A DNA stretch of 64,000 bases from CAUYXS01 sp965248495. Lineage in GTDB: Bacteria > Chloroflexota > Dehalococcoidia > Lucifugimonadales > Australimonadaceae. Positions within the stretch are counted from its first letter, which is position 1. Each line of letters begins with the position of its first letter. The position numbers and the translations under genes were made by a program. Under the pieces are notes generated by a model. The model saw only the letters and a list, made by a program, of their open reading frames with translations, had not been told where the DNA came from and did no database searches. The stretch is from NCBI GenBank assembly GCA_965248495.1, contig CBDFJL010000003.1, positions 1,612,001 to 1,676,000 on the forward strand. Reading direction: 5' to 3'. Shown here one piece after another: positions 50,969-60,086 of the stretch.

Positions 50969-52435
50969 CTACGCGCGCTCAGCGCAGGTGTGGAGCCAGA
51001 CGTGCCCCGTCTCGGCAATGAGCGCCTCGGCGGCCGCGGGCCCCCACGAGCCGCGGGGGTAGGCATGCTGTGGCGCGCCGGCTGCTCCCCAGGCCTCCAG
51101 CAGCGGGTCCACGATGGCCCACGCCTCCGCGATCTGGTCGCCTCGGATGAACAACGAGGCATCGCCCGCGAGCGCGTCTTGGAGCAGCCGCTCGTAGGCC
51201 TCGGGGATGCTCTGGTCGGCAAATGACGACCCGTAGTGGAACTCCATGTCCTGCGGCTGCGTGATCGTCCCCGCGTCGGGCACCTTGACCTGGAAGCGCA
51301 AGTGGACGCCCTCGTTCGGTTGCAGGCAGAGGCCGAGCAGGTTCGCCTGCGGTTCTTCGGAGCCATTGCCGAGGTCGAAAAGCGCGTGTGGGGGGCTCCG
51401 GAACTGGACCACCACCTCAGTCACCTTCGTCGCCATGGCCTTGCCCGAGCGTAGGTAGAAGGGCACGCCCTGCCAGCGCCAGGTGTCCAAGTAGAGCCGG
51501 AGCGCGGCGTACGTTGGCGTCTTGGAGTCGGGCGAGACACCGTCAGCGGCAAGGTAGCCGTCGTACTGGCCTGCGACGGCATTTCGTGCCGCCTCCTCAG
51601 GCGACGACCACCGCCGCACGGCTTCCAACACCTTCACCTTCTCATTCCGTAGTGACGTCGCTGTCATGACCGTCGGCGGCTCCATCGCGACCATGGTGAG
51701 GATTTGGAGCAAGTGGTTTTGGACCATGTCCCGCAAGGCCCCGGAGCCGTCGTAGTAGCCGGCACGGGTACCGACGTCGACGTCTTCACCAACGGTGATC
51801 TGGACCTGCTCGATGTAGTTCCGGTTCCAGATCGGCTCGAAAATGGTGTTGGCGAAACGGAAGACGAGGAGGTTCTGCACCGTCTCCTTGCCCAGATAGT
51901 GGTCGATGCGGAACACCTGATCCTCATCGAAGGCTGCGTGGACGACACGGTCAAGCGCATTGGCGGACGCACCGTCGTGCCCGAATGGCTTCTCGATTAC
52001 GACGCGCCGGTACCCGTTGGCCGACTTCGCCATGCCTGCGTTGGCGAGGTTGGCGACCGCCGGCTCGTACAGCCCTGGCGCGATGGACAGATAGTAGAGC
52101 CGATCGGCCTCGGCCTCGCCCTGTTCGATCTCGTCCGTGATGACGCGGTCCAGTTTCACGAGGTCTTCGGGCTTTGTCAGGTCGCCCTGCACGAACCAGA
52201 TCCGCCGGACAAACTCATTCCAGGTGTCCTCCTCGCAGACAAGGTCCGCGTAGCCCTGCATGGAATCCCACACGGATGCGCAGTAGGTGGCCCGGGTCAG
52301 CTGTCCGCGTGCGAAGCCGACGATCTTGACGTCGTCGGGGAGCCGGCCCTTGCACTTCAGTGTGAAGAGCGCGGGCATCAGCTTGTGGCGGGCGAGGTCG
52401 CCCGTCGCCCCGAAGATGACGAGGGTCGTGCTCAC
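50969..52435 (-). CDS. zwf: glucose-6-phosphate 1-dehydrogenase
   Basis: A 488-residue enzyme for the first oxidative step of the pentose phosphate pathway. Nucleotide-binding IFGATGDLARHKL (7-19) and the active-site block RIDHYLGKE with His179 and Lys183. The start GTG 52435 overlaps the gnd stop through GTGA. The gene lies third from the end of the rpiB-tal/pgi-gnd-zwf-pgl order, so the whole pathway is translated from one transcript. Confidence 0.95.
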   Translation of the reverse strand: MSTTLVIFGATGDLARHKLMPALFTLKCKGRLPDDVKIVGFARGQLTRATYCASVWDSMQGYADLVCEEDTWNEFVRRIWFVQGDLTKPEDLVKLDRVITDEIEQGEAEADRLYYLSIAPGLYEPAVANLANAGMAKSANGYRRVVIEKPFGHDGASANALDRVVHAAFDEDQVFRIDHYLGKETVQNLLVFRFANTIFEPIWNRNYIEQVQITVGEDVDVGTRAGYYDGSGALRDMVQNHLLQILTMVAMEPPTVMTATSLRNEKVKVLEAVRRWSSPEEAARNAVAGQYDGYLAADGVSPDSKTPTYAALRLYLDTWRWQGVPFYLRSGKAMATKVTEVVVQFRSPPHALFDLGNGSEEPQANLLGLCLQPNEGVHLRFQVKVPDAGTITQPQDMEFHYGSSFADQSIPEAYERLLQDALAGDASLFIRGDQIAEAWAIVDPLLEAWGAAGAPQHAYPRGSWGPAAAEALIAETGHVWLHTCAERA

Positions 52436-53340
52436 GCACGCCTCCGGACGGCGTGGCCGCCGAACTGGTTGCGCATCGCCGCCAGCAGCTTGAACCCGAA
52501 CGGGTTCTCCTGGCGCGAGCGGAAACGGGCCTGGAGCGCGATGGAGATCACCGGCAGAGGCACCGCCAGCTCGATCGATTCCTCGACGGTCCAGCGCCCC
52601 TCTCCCGAGTCCTCCACCCACGGCTCCAGCGATTCGAGGCCCGGGTCCTCCTTGAGCGCGACGGCGGTCAGGTCGAGCAGCCAGGACCGGATCACGCTCC
52701 CGTAGCGCCATATCTCCGCGATCTGCGCGAGGTCGAGATCGAACTGCTCCTTGGCCTGCAACAGCTCGAAGCCCTCGGCGTACGCCTGCATCAACCCGTA
52801 CTCGATGCCGTTGTGAACCATCTTGGTGAAGTGGCCCGCGCCGGACGGACCGACGTGTGCGTACCCCTGCTCCGCGCTTGGCGCCAGGGTCTTGAAGGCG
52901 GGCTCGACGCGTGCGACCGCCTCGTCGGTCCCGCCCACCATCAGGCAGTAACCCTCGGTCAGGCCCCAGATGCCCCCGCTCACCCCCGCGTCGACGAAAT
53001 GGATGCCTTTCGCCTGCGTCTCATGCCCTCGGCGCATGGATTCCTTGTAGTTGGAGTTCCCGCCGTCGATGATGATGTCCCCGTTGTCGAGCACATCGGC
53101 CAGCGCCGCGACGGTTGCCTCGGTCGGGGCGCCCGATGGGACCATGATCCACACCGCGCGCGGCCGCTGGAGCTGGCTTGCGAACTCCTCCAACGAGGCG
53201 ATCGGGATGAGCCCTCGCTCGCCGAAGGAGGCGCGCGCGTCAGGGTCGCGATCGTAGGCGAGCACGCGGTGCCCGCCTTCATGCAGGCGCACGGCCATAT
53301 TGCCGCCCATTCGGCCCAGGCCGACCATTCCAATCTCCAT
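52432..53340 (-). CDS. gnd: 6-phosphogluconate dehydrogenase, decarboxylating (short GndA/YqeC type)
   Basis: A 302-residue short-form enzyme converting 6-phosphogluconate to ribulose-5-phosphate and CO2. Rossmann MVGLGRMGGNMA (5-16), GGNSNYKESMRR (93-104) and the catalytic Lys173 in GAGHFTKMVHNGIEY. After the second strand it has YDRDPD, an acidic residue that usually favours NAD over NADP, so it may supply NADH; this is inference. ATG 53340 has an AGGGG site about 5 nt upstream. Confidence 0.93.
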   Translation of the reverse strand: MEIGMVGLGRMGGNMAVRLHEGGHRVLAYDRDPDARASFGERGLIPIASLEEFASQLQRPRAVWIMVPSGAPTEATVAALADVLDNGDIIIDGGNSNYKESMRRGHETQAKGIHFVDAGVSGGIWGLTEGYCLMVGGTDEAVARVEPAFKTLAPSAEQGYAHVGPSGAGHFTKMVHNGIEYGLMQAYAEGFELLQAKEQFDLDLAQIAEIWRYGSVIRSWLLDLTAVALKEDPGLESLEPWVEDSGEGRWTVEESIELAVPLPVISIALQARFRSRQENPFGFKLLAAMRNQFGGHAVRRRA

Positions 53341-53396
53341 GAGTCCCCCTGGAGTCAGCGTCGGCTGCCCCGTTGGTTTATGCGCTCCTGGCTTAC

Positions 53397-56132
53397 TTAA
53401 GCGCCCTTCGCTATTTGGGCAGCGAGGTCGTTCACGGTCTTGGCCGGGTCGTCGCCGACGACCACCCGCGCCACCCGCCGGTCCTGGCTCAACAGTGCCC
53501 GCAGGTCGCCGTCGGCCTGCGCATCCGCCAGCACGCGGAACGAATAGCTGGTGCCGGGGATCGGCAGCGACTCGCCACCGTCGCCCACCAGTTGGATGAA
53601 CACGCCGGTGTTGGGGCCGGCCTTGTGCAGCTGGCCGGTCGAGTGGAGGTAGCGGGGCCCGTATCCGGCTGCTGCTGCGATCCCGAAGCGCTCCACCGTC
53701 GCACGGCGCACGCGCTCGATGGCGGCATCGAGCTCTGGGGTCTGCACCAGGTACGTCTGGAGCGAGAGGTAGTCGCCCGGCTTGACCGTCGCCAGCAGCT
53801 CGCCGACGCTCAGCGCGTCGTCCGGCGGCGGCAGCGCGCCGTCCCGCTCGTAGGCCTGCAAAGCCGCCTGGGCGATGTCCTTGGCGGCCTGGACGTTGGG
53901 CTGGTTGAAGGCGTGGACGCCGAGCAGTGCTCCGACGGTGGCCGTGGCGAACTCCCAGCGGTAGAGTTCGCCGCCGAGGTCGTACCAGTCGTCCAGGTCC
54001 AACCGCACGACCGGTTTTCCGGCGTCCGCCAGCGCCTTCACGTGCCGGTCCGTGGCCGTGTTGTCGTCCTCGGCGAGCCGGATGTAGGCGAAGAGCCGGT
54101 CGTCGTTGTAGGCCGACGGCTGGAGAGGCGGCTCGCCCGCAATGGGGATCACGCCCTTGCCGCTCTTGCCCAGGCTCTCTGCGATGAGCTGCTCGGTCCA
54201 GAAGCCCATCGCCGTGAGGGACGGCGAGGTCACGATCTCGATCTTGTCGATGCCGTCCTGTGCCAGCCCAGCGATGACGGCCCCGAGCCATGCACCGGGA
54301 TTCTCGGACGTCGACGGGGCCTCGCAGCGAGCCCGCATCTCGTCCACCGCGTTCAGGAACTGGCTCACGTCCATTCCCATGGCCGCGGCGGGGACGAGGC
54401 CGAAGAGCGACAGCCCAGAGAACCGGCCGCCGATGTCGGGAGGGTTGAGGAACACCCACCCGAAGCCTTCGTCGCGCCCGAGCGCCTCCAGCTTGGTGCC
54501 GGGGTCGGTGATGGCGACGAAGTTCGCTCCGGCGGCTTCCCGCCCCAGCACCTCGTCCACCTTGGCGCGGAAGTGGCGGTAGAACGAGGTCACCTCGATG
54601 GTTCCGCCGGACTTGGACGATACGAAGAACAGCGTGTGCGCCGGATCGATGGTGTCGGTAACCCGCTGGACCCAGCCCGGCTGCGTGGAGTCGAGCATGA
54701 TGAACTCGGGGCAGCCGTCGGCGGACCCGAAGACGCTGCGGTAGAGCTCTGGCGCGAACGCGCTCCCGCCCATGGCCAACAGCACCGCGTAGCGATAGCC
54801 GCCCGAGCGCACCTCGCCGGCGAAGGACTCGAGCGACCCCAGCTGCTCGCGCATGGTGTCCGCGAGGCGGAGCCATCCAAGGCGGTCCGTTATCTCGGTC
54901 GGGTCCGGGTCCCAAAGCGTGTGGTCGTGTGCCCAGATTCGCTCGGTCACGCCCTCATCGTCGACGCGCTTCAGTCCTTGTTCCACGGCCTGGGCTTGGT
55001 GCTCAAGAGAGGTGACAGGAAGATCGGCCAGCAGTGCGGACTTCTCCTCGATGCTCCCGACCAAGCTGTCGTAGGACTTTGCGAACGCCGCAACGCCGTC
55101 GGCGAGCAGCTTGGCCGTCACCGCCTGCATATCCACCCCGACTTTGGCCAGGGCGGCCAGGTTGGCCTGTGCGTCTGCTGCCTCATCGTCCAGCCGTACC
55201 GTGGCGTCGCCGTGGTCCAGCACGGCCTCGACGGTTGCGTCGGGCATGGTGTTGACGGTGTCCGGGCCGACGAGCTCGTCGAAATAGACGGTGTCGGGGA
55301 GCGAGGGGTCCTTGGTGCTCGTGCTGGCCCACAGAGGCCGCTGGACACGCGCACCGCGAGCGGCGAGCGTCTGGAAGCGCTCGGAGGCAAAGACCTGGCG
55401 GAACCGGGCGTAGGCGAGCTGGGCGTTGGCCACGGCGGCCTTGCCGAGGAGCGAGTTGGCATTCTTTGATCCGGCCGCCTCGAGCTCGCGGAGCTGCGCG
55501 TCGACCGCGGTATCCACGCGGCTGACGAAGAATGAGGCGACGGAAGCCACTCCCGATGAGTCTCCGCCCGCTGCCACGAAGTCTTCGAGCCCACCGAGGT
55601 ATGCGTCCATGACCTGCTCGTGGGAATCGAGCGCGAAGATCAGCGTGACGTTGACGTTGATGCCCTCGGAGATGAGCTGGCGTACCACCGGCACCCCCTC
55701 GGGTGTCGCCGGCACCTTGATCATGATGTTGGGGCGTCCCAGGGCCTTGAACAGGCGTCTCGCCTCGCGTATGGACCCATCCGTATCGTGGGCGAGGTGA
55801 GGCGGCAGCTCATAGGAGGCGTAACCGTCGACGCGGTCCGTGTGGTCGTAGACACCGCGAAGGATGTCAGCGGCGCCCTGAATGTCCTCGATGGTCAGGG
55901 TCTCGAATATCTGCCGGGGCGAATTGCCGGCCGCGATGAGCTCGGCGAGCGCCTCGTCATAATCGGTCGACCCAATAACTGCTCGCTCGAAGATGGTCGG
56001 GTTCGACGTCACGCCGGTTACGCCCTTGCGGACCAGCTCGCCAAGCTCACCTGAGGTCAACAGCCCCCGGCGGATGTTGTCGTACCAGACGGACTGTCCG
56101 AGCGTCTGGGCTCGGAGGATCGCGTTCTCCAT
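53397..56132 (-). CDS. bifunctional transaldolase / glucose-6-phosphate isomerase
   Basis: A 911-residue fusion. The N-terminal ~370 residues are transaldolase: GVTGVTSNPTIFERAV (38-53), Schiff-base Lys139 in NIMIKVPATPEG and NVNVTLIFALDSHEQVMDAYL-type sequence. The rest is phosphoglucose isomerase: LLAMGGSAFAPELYR, FFVSSKSGGTIEV and GVHAFNQPNVQAAKD. Joining these enzymes shuttles fructose-6-phosphate between the pentose pathway and glucose-6-phosphate, allowing recycling through Zwf. The fusion is known from several bacterial lineages. ATG 56132 overlaps rpiB by 1 nt (TAATG). Confidence 0.94.
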   Translation of the reverse strand: MENAILRAQTLGQSVWYDNIRRGLLTSGELGELVRKGVTGVTSNPTIFERAVIGSTDYDEALAELIAAGNSPRQIFETLTIEDIQGAADILRGVYDHTDRVDGYASYELPPHLAHDTDGSIREARRLFKALGRPNIMIKVPATPEGVPVVRQLISEGINVNVTLIFALDSHEQVMDAYLGGLEDFVAAGGDSSGVASVASFFVSRVDTAVDAQLRELEAAGSKNANSLLGKAAVANAQLAYARFRQVFASERFQTLAARGARVQRPLWASTSTKDPSLPDTVYFDELVGPDTVNTMPDATVEAVLDHGDATVRLDDEAADAQANLAALAKVGVDMQAVTAKLLADGVAAFAKSYDSLVGSIEEKSALLADLPVTSLEHQAQAVEQGLKRVDDEGVTERIWAHDHTLWDPDPTEITDRLGWLRLADTMREQLGSLESFAGEVRSGGYRYAVLLAMGGSAFAPELYRSVFGSADGCPEFIMLDSTQPGWVQRVTDTIDPAHTLFFVSSKSGGTIEVTSFYRHFRAKVDEVLGREAAGANFVAITDPGTKLEALGRDEGFGWVFLNPPDIGGRFSGLSLFGLVPAAAMGMDVSQFLNAVDEMRARCEAPSTSENPGAWLGAVIAGLAQDGIDKIEIVTSPSLTAMGFWTEQLIAESLGKSGKGVIPIAGEPPLQPSAYNDDRLFAYIRLAEDDNTATDRHVKALADAGKPVVRLDLDDWYDLGGELYRWEFATATVGALLGVHAFNQPNVQAAKDIAQAALQAYERDGALPPPDDALSVGELLATVKPGDYLSLQTYLVQTPELDAAIERVRRATVERFGIAAAAGYGPRYLHSTGQLHKAGPNTGVFIQLVGDGGESLPIPGTSYSFRVLADAQADGDLRALLSQDRRVARVVVGDDPAKTVNDLAAQIAKGA

Positions 56133-56611
56133 TAGCTTGCTCCCTGCCGCTGCCCGTTCGACTGGTACCGAGACTCGATGTCTCGGACTTTGCCAAGGCG
56201 GCGGATGTGTCGTTCTTCCCCCGAAAAGCGTGCGGAGACAAACGACGTAACGAGCTCGCGGGCAAGCGCCGGGCCGACGATGCGTGCGCCAACGCACAGC
56301 ACATTCATGTCGTCGTGCTCGACGCCCTGCCGGGCCGAGTAGGTATCGTGACACATGGCCGCCCGCACGCCCGAGACCTTGTTGGCGGCTATGCTGGCGC
56401 CAACGCCGCTGCCGCATACCAGAACGCCACGCTCGGCTCTGCCTGCGACGATAGCCTCGGCCACCGCCAGGGCGAAGTCCGGGTAGTCGTCCTGCGGGTC
56501 CAGTGTGTGGGCGCCGATGTCTTCGACGTCGTGTCCAGCTTCGGCCAACCAGGCCACGGCCTCGTTCTTCAACGCGAGGCCAGCATGGTCAGCGCCGATG
56601 GCGATACGCAC
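56132..56611 (-). CDS. rpiB: ribose-5-phosphate isomerase B
   Basis: A 159-residue RpiB/LacAB-family isomerase. GADHAG near the start (6-11), the catalytic Cys66 in VCGSGVGASIAANK, and HDTYSARQGVEHDDMNVL. It interconverts ribose- and ribulose-5-phosphate. GTG 56611 lies about 5 nt after GGGGG; the frame continues upstream without family similarity. It is first in the pentose phosphate operon, with a divergent region of 312 bp to yvcK. Confidence 0.93.
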   Translation of the reverse strand: MRIAIGADHAGLALKNEAVAWLAEAGHDVEDIGAHTLDPQDDYPDFALAVAEAIVAGRAERGVLVCGSGVGASIAANKVSGVRAAMCHDTYSARQGVEHDDMNVLCVGARIVGPALARELVTSFVSARFSGEERHIRRLGKVRDIESRYQSNGQRQGAS

Positions 56612-56923
56612 GGCTGCCCCCTGTGTGCCAGGCGCTCCAGCCTCATGATCGGCTGGCGCGCTACGGTCGTACGTTGCTGGATACGATGCATATCGTACGC
56701 TTGTGGTCCGCGCGGCGCGGCGTGTTCCCCCGACGCGTGAACGGCTGACCCCACCTTGGTGACGACGGTGCCAAAATAGCAGCGGCGCTATCGGGTGTAA
56801 ATGCATGCTTGCCCGTACCGTTTGCGGACCCTGTTTGTGCGTCGCCGTCTGCTTCACACGGCCCGGCCGACAGGAGTACGCTCCCCATGGTCATCGCGTC
56901 CGCGCCACGCGAGGGCGCGGCAT
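56612..56923. other. 312-bp divergent region between rpiB and yvcK
   Basis: The region contains the candidate operator at 56667-56699. AT-richer patches at 56680-56700 and 56770-56805 (CCAAAATAGC, GGTGTAAATG) are likely promoter cores, but I find no clear -35/-10 pair. No gene is seen. Confidence 0.5.
56667..56699. promoter_or_regulatory. candidate operator (direct and inverted repeats)
   Basis: TCGTACG occurs at 56667-56673 and 56693-56699. Overlapping the second copy is an inverted repeat, TACGAT-GCAT-ATCGTA (56682-56697). It lies 56-88 nt upstream of the rpiB start in the divergent region, a good place for a repressor or activator of the pentose phosphate operon. Confidence 0.4.
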
Positions 56924-58270
56924 ATGAGCATGCACGACACGGGACCGCAGAACGGCCAGGGCAATCGCACGCGCAGACGCCTGCGCGTGCTTCTGACGCC
57001 CGGCATCGGCCTCAAGCGCTGGTTCGCGCTCGCGGTTTTGGGAGCGGCCCTGGTGCTGCTGGGCGTTGGGCTGGGCCTTGCGTCGCTGACCGACCTGTCG
57101 CTCGAAGTGACCGATTGGACGATTGAGTTCGGCCGGAAGCTGACGCTGGCGGGTGTGCTTCCGCTGTTTTGGCGGGCGGTCCTTTTCGGAGGGCTCGGCT
57201 TTCTCGTCTTCGCGGTGGGCGCCTTCGAGCTGTACCGGACGCTGCTCTCGGGCGCCACCTACGCGCGCCGGGGCGAAGGGGTGATCGAGAACCTCTCGGT
57301 GCAGAGGGTCCGCCGTCGCGGACCCCGGATCGTGGCCATGGGCGGTGGGACGGGCCTGTCGACGCTGTTGCGTGGCCTCAAGCACCACACGGAGAACCTG
57401 ACGGCGATCGTGACCGTTGCTGACGACGGCGGGAGCTCGGGCCGGCTGCGCGACGAGCTTGGCATCTCGCCACCCGGCGATGCGCGCCAGTGCCTCATCG
57501 CGCTGTCCGACTCGGAGCCCGAGTTGGAGCGCGCGTTGTCCTACCGCTTCGAGACCGGCGGCGAGCTCCACGGGCACAGCATGGGGAACCTGCTGTTGGC
57601 GGCGCTGGCCCACGACGGTGACCTGCATGAGGCGCTGCAGGCCGCTGCCAGACTGCTTGCGCTCAAAGGACAGGTAGTGCCGTCCACGAGGGCAGCGGAC
57701 CTGGTGCTGAAGGCTGAAACCGAGACTGGGGGCGTGCTCACGGGCGAGTCGGCTATTAGCCGTGCCATGGAGCCCATTGCGCACCTGTGGGTGGAGCCCA
57801 GGGACGCGGCGCCCAACAGCGTGGCGATCGATGCCATCGAAGCGGCCGACGCAATCGTCATCGGCCCCGGAAGCCTCTACACGAGCATCCTCCCCAACTT
57901 CCTCATACGGGGAATAGGACGGGCCGTCGACTCGTCGGCTGCACCCAAGATTTTCGTCTGCAACATCGCCACACAGGTGGGCGAGACCGAGGGGTTCAAT
58001 GCAGCGGACCATCTGCGGGTATTCGAGTCTCAGGCGGGCGTGCGCATCACCCACTTTCTAGCCAACGCCAGTCCGCGGCTCATCGCCCCAGAGTACCGCC
58101 AGGACCCGGTCCAACCGGAGGAGCCGTTGGACTTTGGCGGCGAGTTCCTGGCGCGGGACATGATCGATGAGCAACGATCGAGCCGGCATGACCCGGACAA
58201 ATTGGCGCGGGCCCTGCTGCCGATCGTGCGTGCCGGAGCCGCCCGCAGAGGCGTGCGCGCGCTGCGCTAA
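56924..58270 (+). CDS. YvcK/CofD-like gluconeogenesis factor with N-terminal membrane anchor
   Basis: A 448-residue protein. The YvcK domain starts near residue 126 with RIVAMGGGTGLSTLLRGLK, followed by TVADDGGSSGRLRDELGI, GDARQCLIALSD, HSMGNLLLAAL and VIGPGSLYTSILPN. YvcK binds UDP-sugars and is needed for growth on gluconeogenic carbon and for cell shape in other bacteria. Here about 125 residues precede it, with two membrane segments (about 26-50 FALAVLGAALVLLGVGLGLASL and 78-100 VLFGGLGFLVFAVGAF). ATG 56924 follows GAGGGCG. Divergent from the pentose phosphate operon, whose products it may help balance. Confidence 0.9.
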   Translation: MSMHDTGPQNGQGNRTRRRLRVLLTPGIGLKRWFALAVLGAALVLLGVGLGLASLTDLSLEVTDWTIEFGRKLTLAGVLPLFWRAVLFGGLGFLVFAVGAFELYRTLLSGATYARRGEGVIENLSVQRVRRRGPRIVAMGGGTGLSTLLRGLKHHTENLTAIVTVADDGGSSGRLRDELGISPPGDARQCLIALSDSEPELERALSYRFETGGELHGHSMGNLLLAALAHDGDLHEALQAAARLLALKGQVVPSTRAADLVLKAETETGGVLTGESAISRAMEPIAHLWVEPRDAAPNSVAIDAIEAADAIVIGPGSLYTSILPNFLIRGIGRAVDSSAAPKIFVCNIATQVGETEGFNAADHLRVFESQAGVRITHFLANASPRLIAPEYRQDPVQPEEPLDFGGEFLARDMIDEQRSSRHDPDKLARALLPIVRAGAARRGVRALR

Positions 58271-58422
58271 GCCTGTCCTCCACGACCGGCTACTCCCAAT
58301 GGGTTAGGGGTTAGCCCCCAGCCGAACCGGGGAATGACCCTCAGGTACCTCCGTGCGGGCGGTGGTAGCGTGACGGTACCCCGGAAGCTCCGAGAGGCGG
58401 AGCCTCCACTGTGGAGAGAGCC

Positions 58423-58686
58423 ATGGAGCGCGCGTTCATCTACACGGACACCGAGGAGAGCCCGGCAGCCGAACAGCCCCCGACTGAGCGGCAGTTGGCC
58501 AAGGCCTACACCCCGGTTCAGATGCACTTCCTGTCGAGGCTGCAGCGGCTCGGTGACATCCGAGACGAAGCCAGCGACTCGGACGCGCTGACCGTCAAAC
58601 TCGTGGGTCGGGGTATCTACTCGATCTACCGCGAATGCATCGATGCCGGCGTGGGCGACGAAGCCCGCGGCATCCTCGGCATCTAG
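58423..58686 (+). CDS. small hypothetical protein
   Basis: An 87-residue protein with an acidic N-terminus (FIYTDTEESPAAEQPPTER) and a helical remainder (MHFLSRLQRLGDIRDEASD; GRGIYSIYRECIDAGVGDEAR). ATG 58423 follows GGAGAG by 4 nt, and a strong terminator is 23 nt after the stop, so it is a genuine gene. It lies 152 bp after yvcK and may have its own promoter. I recognise no family. Confidence 0.7.
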   Translation: MERAFIYTDTEESPAAEQPPTERQLAKAYTPVQMHFLSRLQRLGDIRDEASDSDALTVKLVGRGIYSIYRECIDAGVGDEARGILGI

Positions 58687-58708
58687 CCCCGGCCATCTTT
58701 CGGAATCG

Positions 58709-58746
58709 AAAAAGGACGCCGCGCGGCTGCGCGGCGTCCTTTTTGT
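58709..58746. terminator. bidirectional rho-independent terminator
   Basis: AAAAAGGACGCCGCGC (58709-58724) pairs with GCGCGGCGTCCTTTTT (58729-58744) around a GGCT loop. A-runs and T-runs flank both sides, so it can serve the rightward small gene and the leftward MFS gene. Confidence 0.92.
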
Positions 58747-58756
58747 TCGCGACGCG

Positions 58757-60022
58757 CTACGGCGCTCGCATGCGAATGCCCAACGCGAGTAGGCCGCTAG
58801 CCGCCGTGAGCGAACCGGCGTAGACGAACACGGCCCGGACGGAGAACTCGTCAGCCACGAGGCCGGCGATCAGCGGTCCAAGTCCGGTGAACAGCGCGAG
58901 CGCCGAGTAGACGAGCGACACGGTCGTTGCTTGGACGCCGTCGCCCGCCATGTCGCAGGCGGCTGCCACCAGCATCGCGGTGGTGGAGAAGAGGAACGCA
59001 CCCGCCACGGCAAGCGCGATGAGGAAGAGAGGCCCCTCGCCGGCGGCGTACATGCCGAACAGGGCCGCTCCCAGCAAAAGCAGCGCGGGCACGATGACGA
59101 CCCGGCGCCCCAGCCGGTCGAGCAGATAGCCCATCACGGGCTGCGCCCCGATGCCCACGCCTTGCGCCAGCGCCACGTACAGGCCCACGGTGAGCGTGGA
59201 CTGGCCTAGGTCCTCCCTGACGTAGACCGGCAGGAACACGAATATGGCGGACTGACCCGCCCCGAAGCCGCCCGCCACGACCAGGACGGCCAGTATCTGA
59301 GGGTTGCGCAGGAGGCCGGCGGACGAGCGCAGGTAGCCCCGCACGCTCGTGGGGACCGACTCCATCTCGTAGTTCCGCGTCATCAGCCAGACGACGAACG
59401 CGGCGATGAGCGCTGGGACGATGGCTACCTGCAGCACCGATTGCCACGACATAGCCAGCAGCAGCGCTCCGGCAATCAGCGGGCCCAGGGTCTCGCCGAT
59501 GCTCGCGCCAGTGCCGTGTAGCGCGATGACGAGGCCACGCCGGTCCGAGAACACCTGAGACAACACCCCGAGAGCCGTCGGGTGCCACGCCGTGAAAAGA
59601 ACCGCCAGGATGCTCGCCCAAATCGTGGCGTCCAGGAGGCCCACTGAGCGGGCCATCGCGAACTGGAAGATGCCGATAAATACGAGAAGCGCCACGAGCA
59701 TGGGCGAGAAGTGGCGGCGATAGCGGTCCGCCAGGAAGCCCGCCGGCGCGTTCGCCAGGCCCCCAGCCACGGAGCGAGCGGTCGCGAGGGTCCCCAGCTC
59801 AGCGTTGCTCAGCCCCAGCGTGGCTTTGAGCTCGGGCAGGAGGACGAATAACCCGGAGGCGAATACGTGCTTGACGCCGTGCCCGCCTGCGAGTGCGAAC
59901 AGCAGTTTGCGGGGCTGTTGCCGCGCGGCCGCTACCTGGCTGGAAGCGATGGAGTGCCCCGACGCGCCGGCGTCGCCGCTGGCCGTGGCCGCGCCGAATT
60001 GGTCGTTAGCAGGAGGCGGCAC
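58757..60022 (-). CDS. MFS transporter
   Basis: A 421-residue major facilitator with an N-terminal cytoplasmic tail of about 38 residues, then twelve hydrophobic segments. The 2-3 loop motif is APAGFLADRYRRHFSPML and the second-half counterpart is VMGYLLDRLGRRVVIVP. The region ALGVLSQVFSDRRGLVIALHGTGASIGETLGPL is typical of DHA1-like drug or sugar exporters. Substrate unknown. It stands alone between two terminator-bounded units. Confidence 0.85.
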   Translation of the reverse strand: MPPPANDQFGAATASGDAGASGHSIASSQVAAARQQPRKLLFALAGGHGVKHVFASGLFVLLPELKATLGLSNAELGTLATARSVAGGLANAPAGFLADRYRRHFSPMLVALLVFIGIFQFAMARSVGLLDATIWASILAVLFTAWHPTALGVLSQVFSDRRGLVIALHGTGASIGETLGPLIAGALLLAMSWQSVLQVAIVPALIAAFVVWLMTRNYEMESVPTSVRGYLRSSAGLLRNPQILAVLVVAGGFGAGQSAIFVFLPVYVREDLGQSTLTVGLYVALAQGVGIGAQPVMGYLLDRLGRRVVIVPALLLLGAALFGMYAAGEGPLFLIALAVAGAFLFSTTAMLVAAACDMAGDGVQATTVSLVYSALALFTGLGPLIAGLVADEFSVRAVFVYAGSLTAASGLLALGIRMRAP

Positions 60023-60086
60023 CTGACCATTCTAGCCGCTGGCGCCCCCTTGGAGGCCAGCTCCCCCAGCATGGTGGCGCGTCTGG

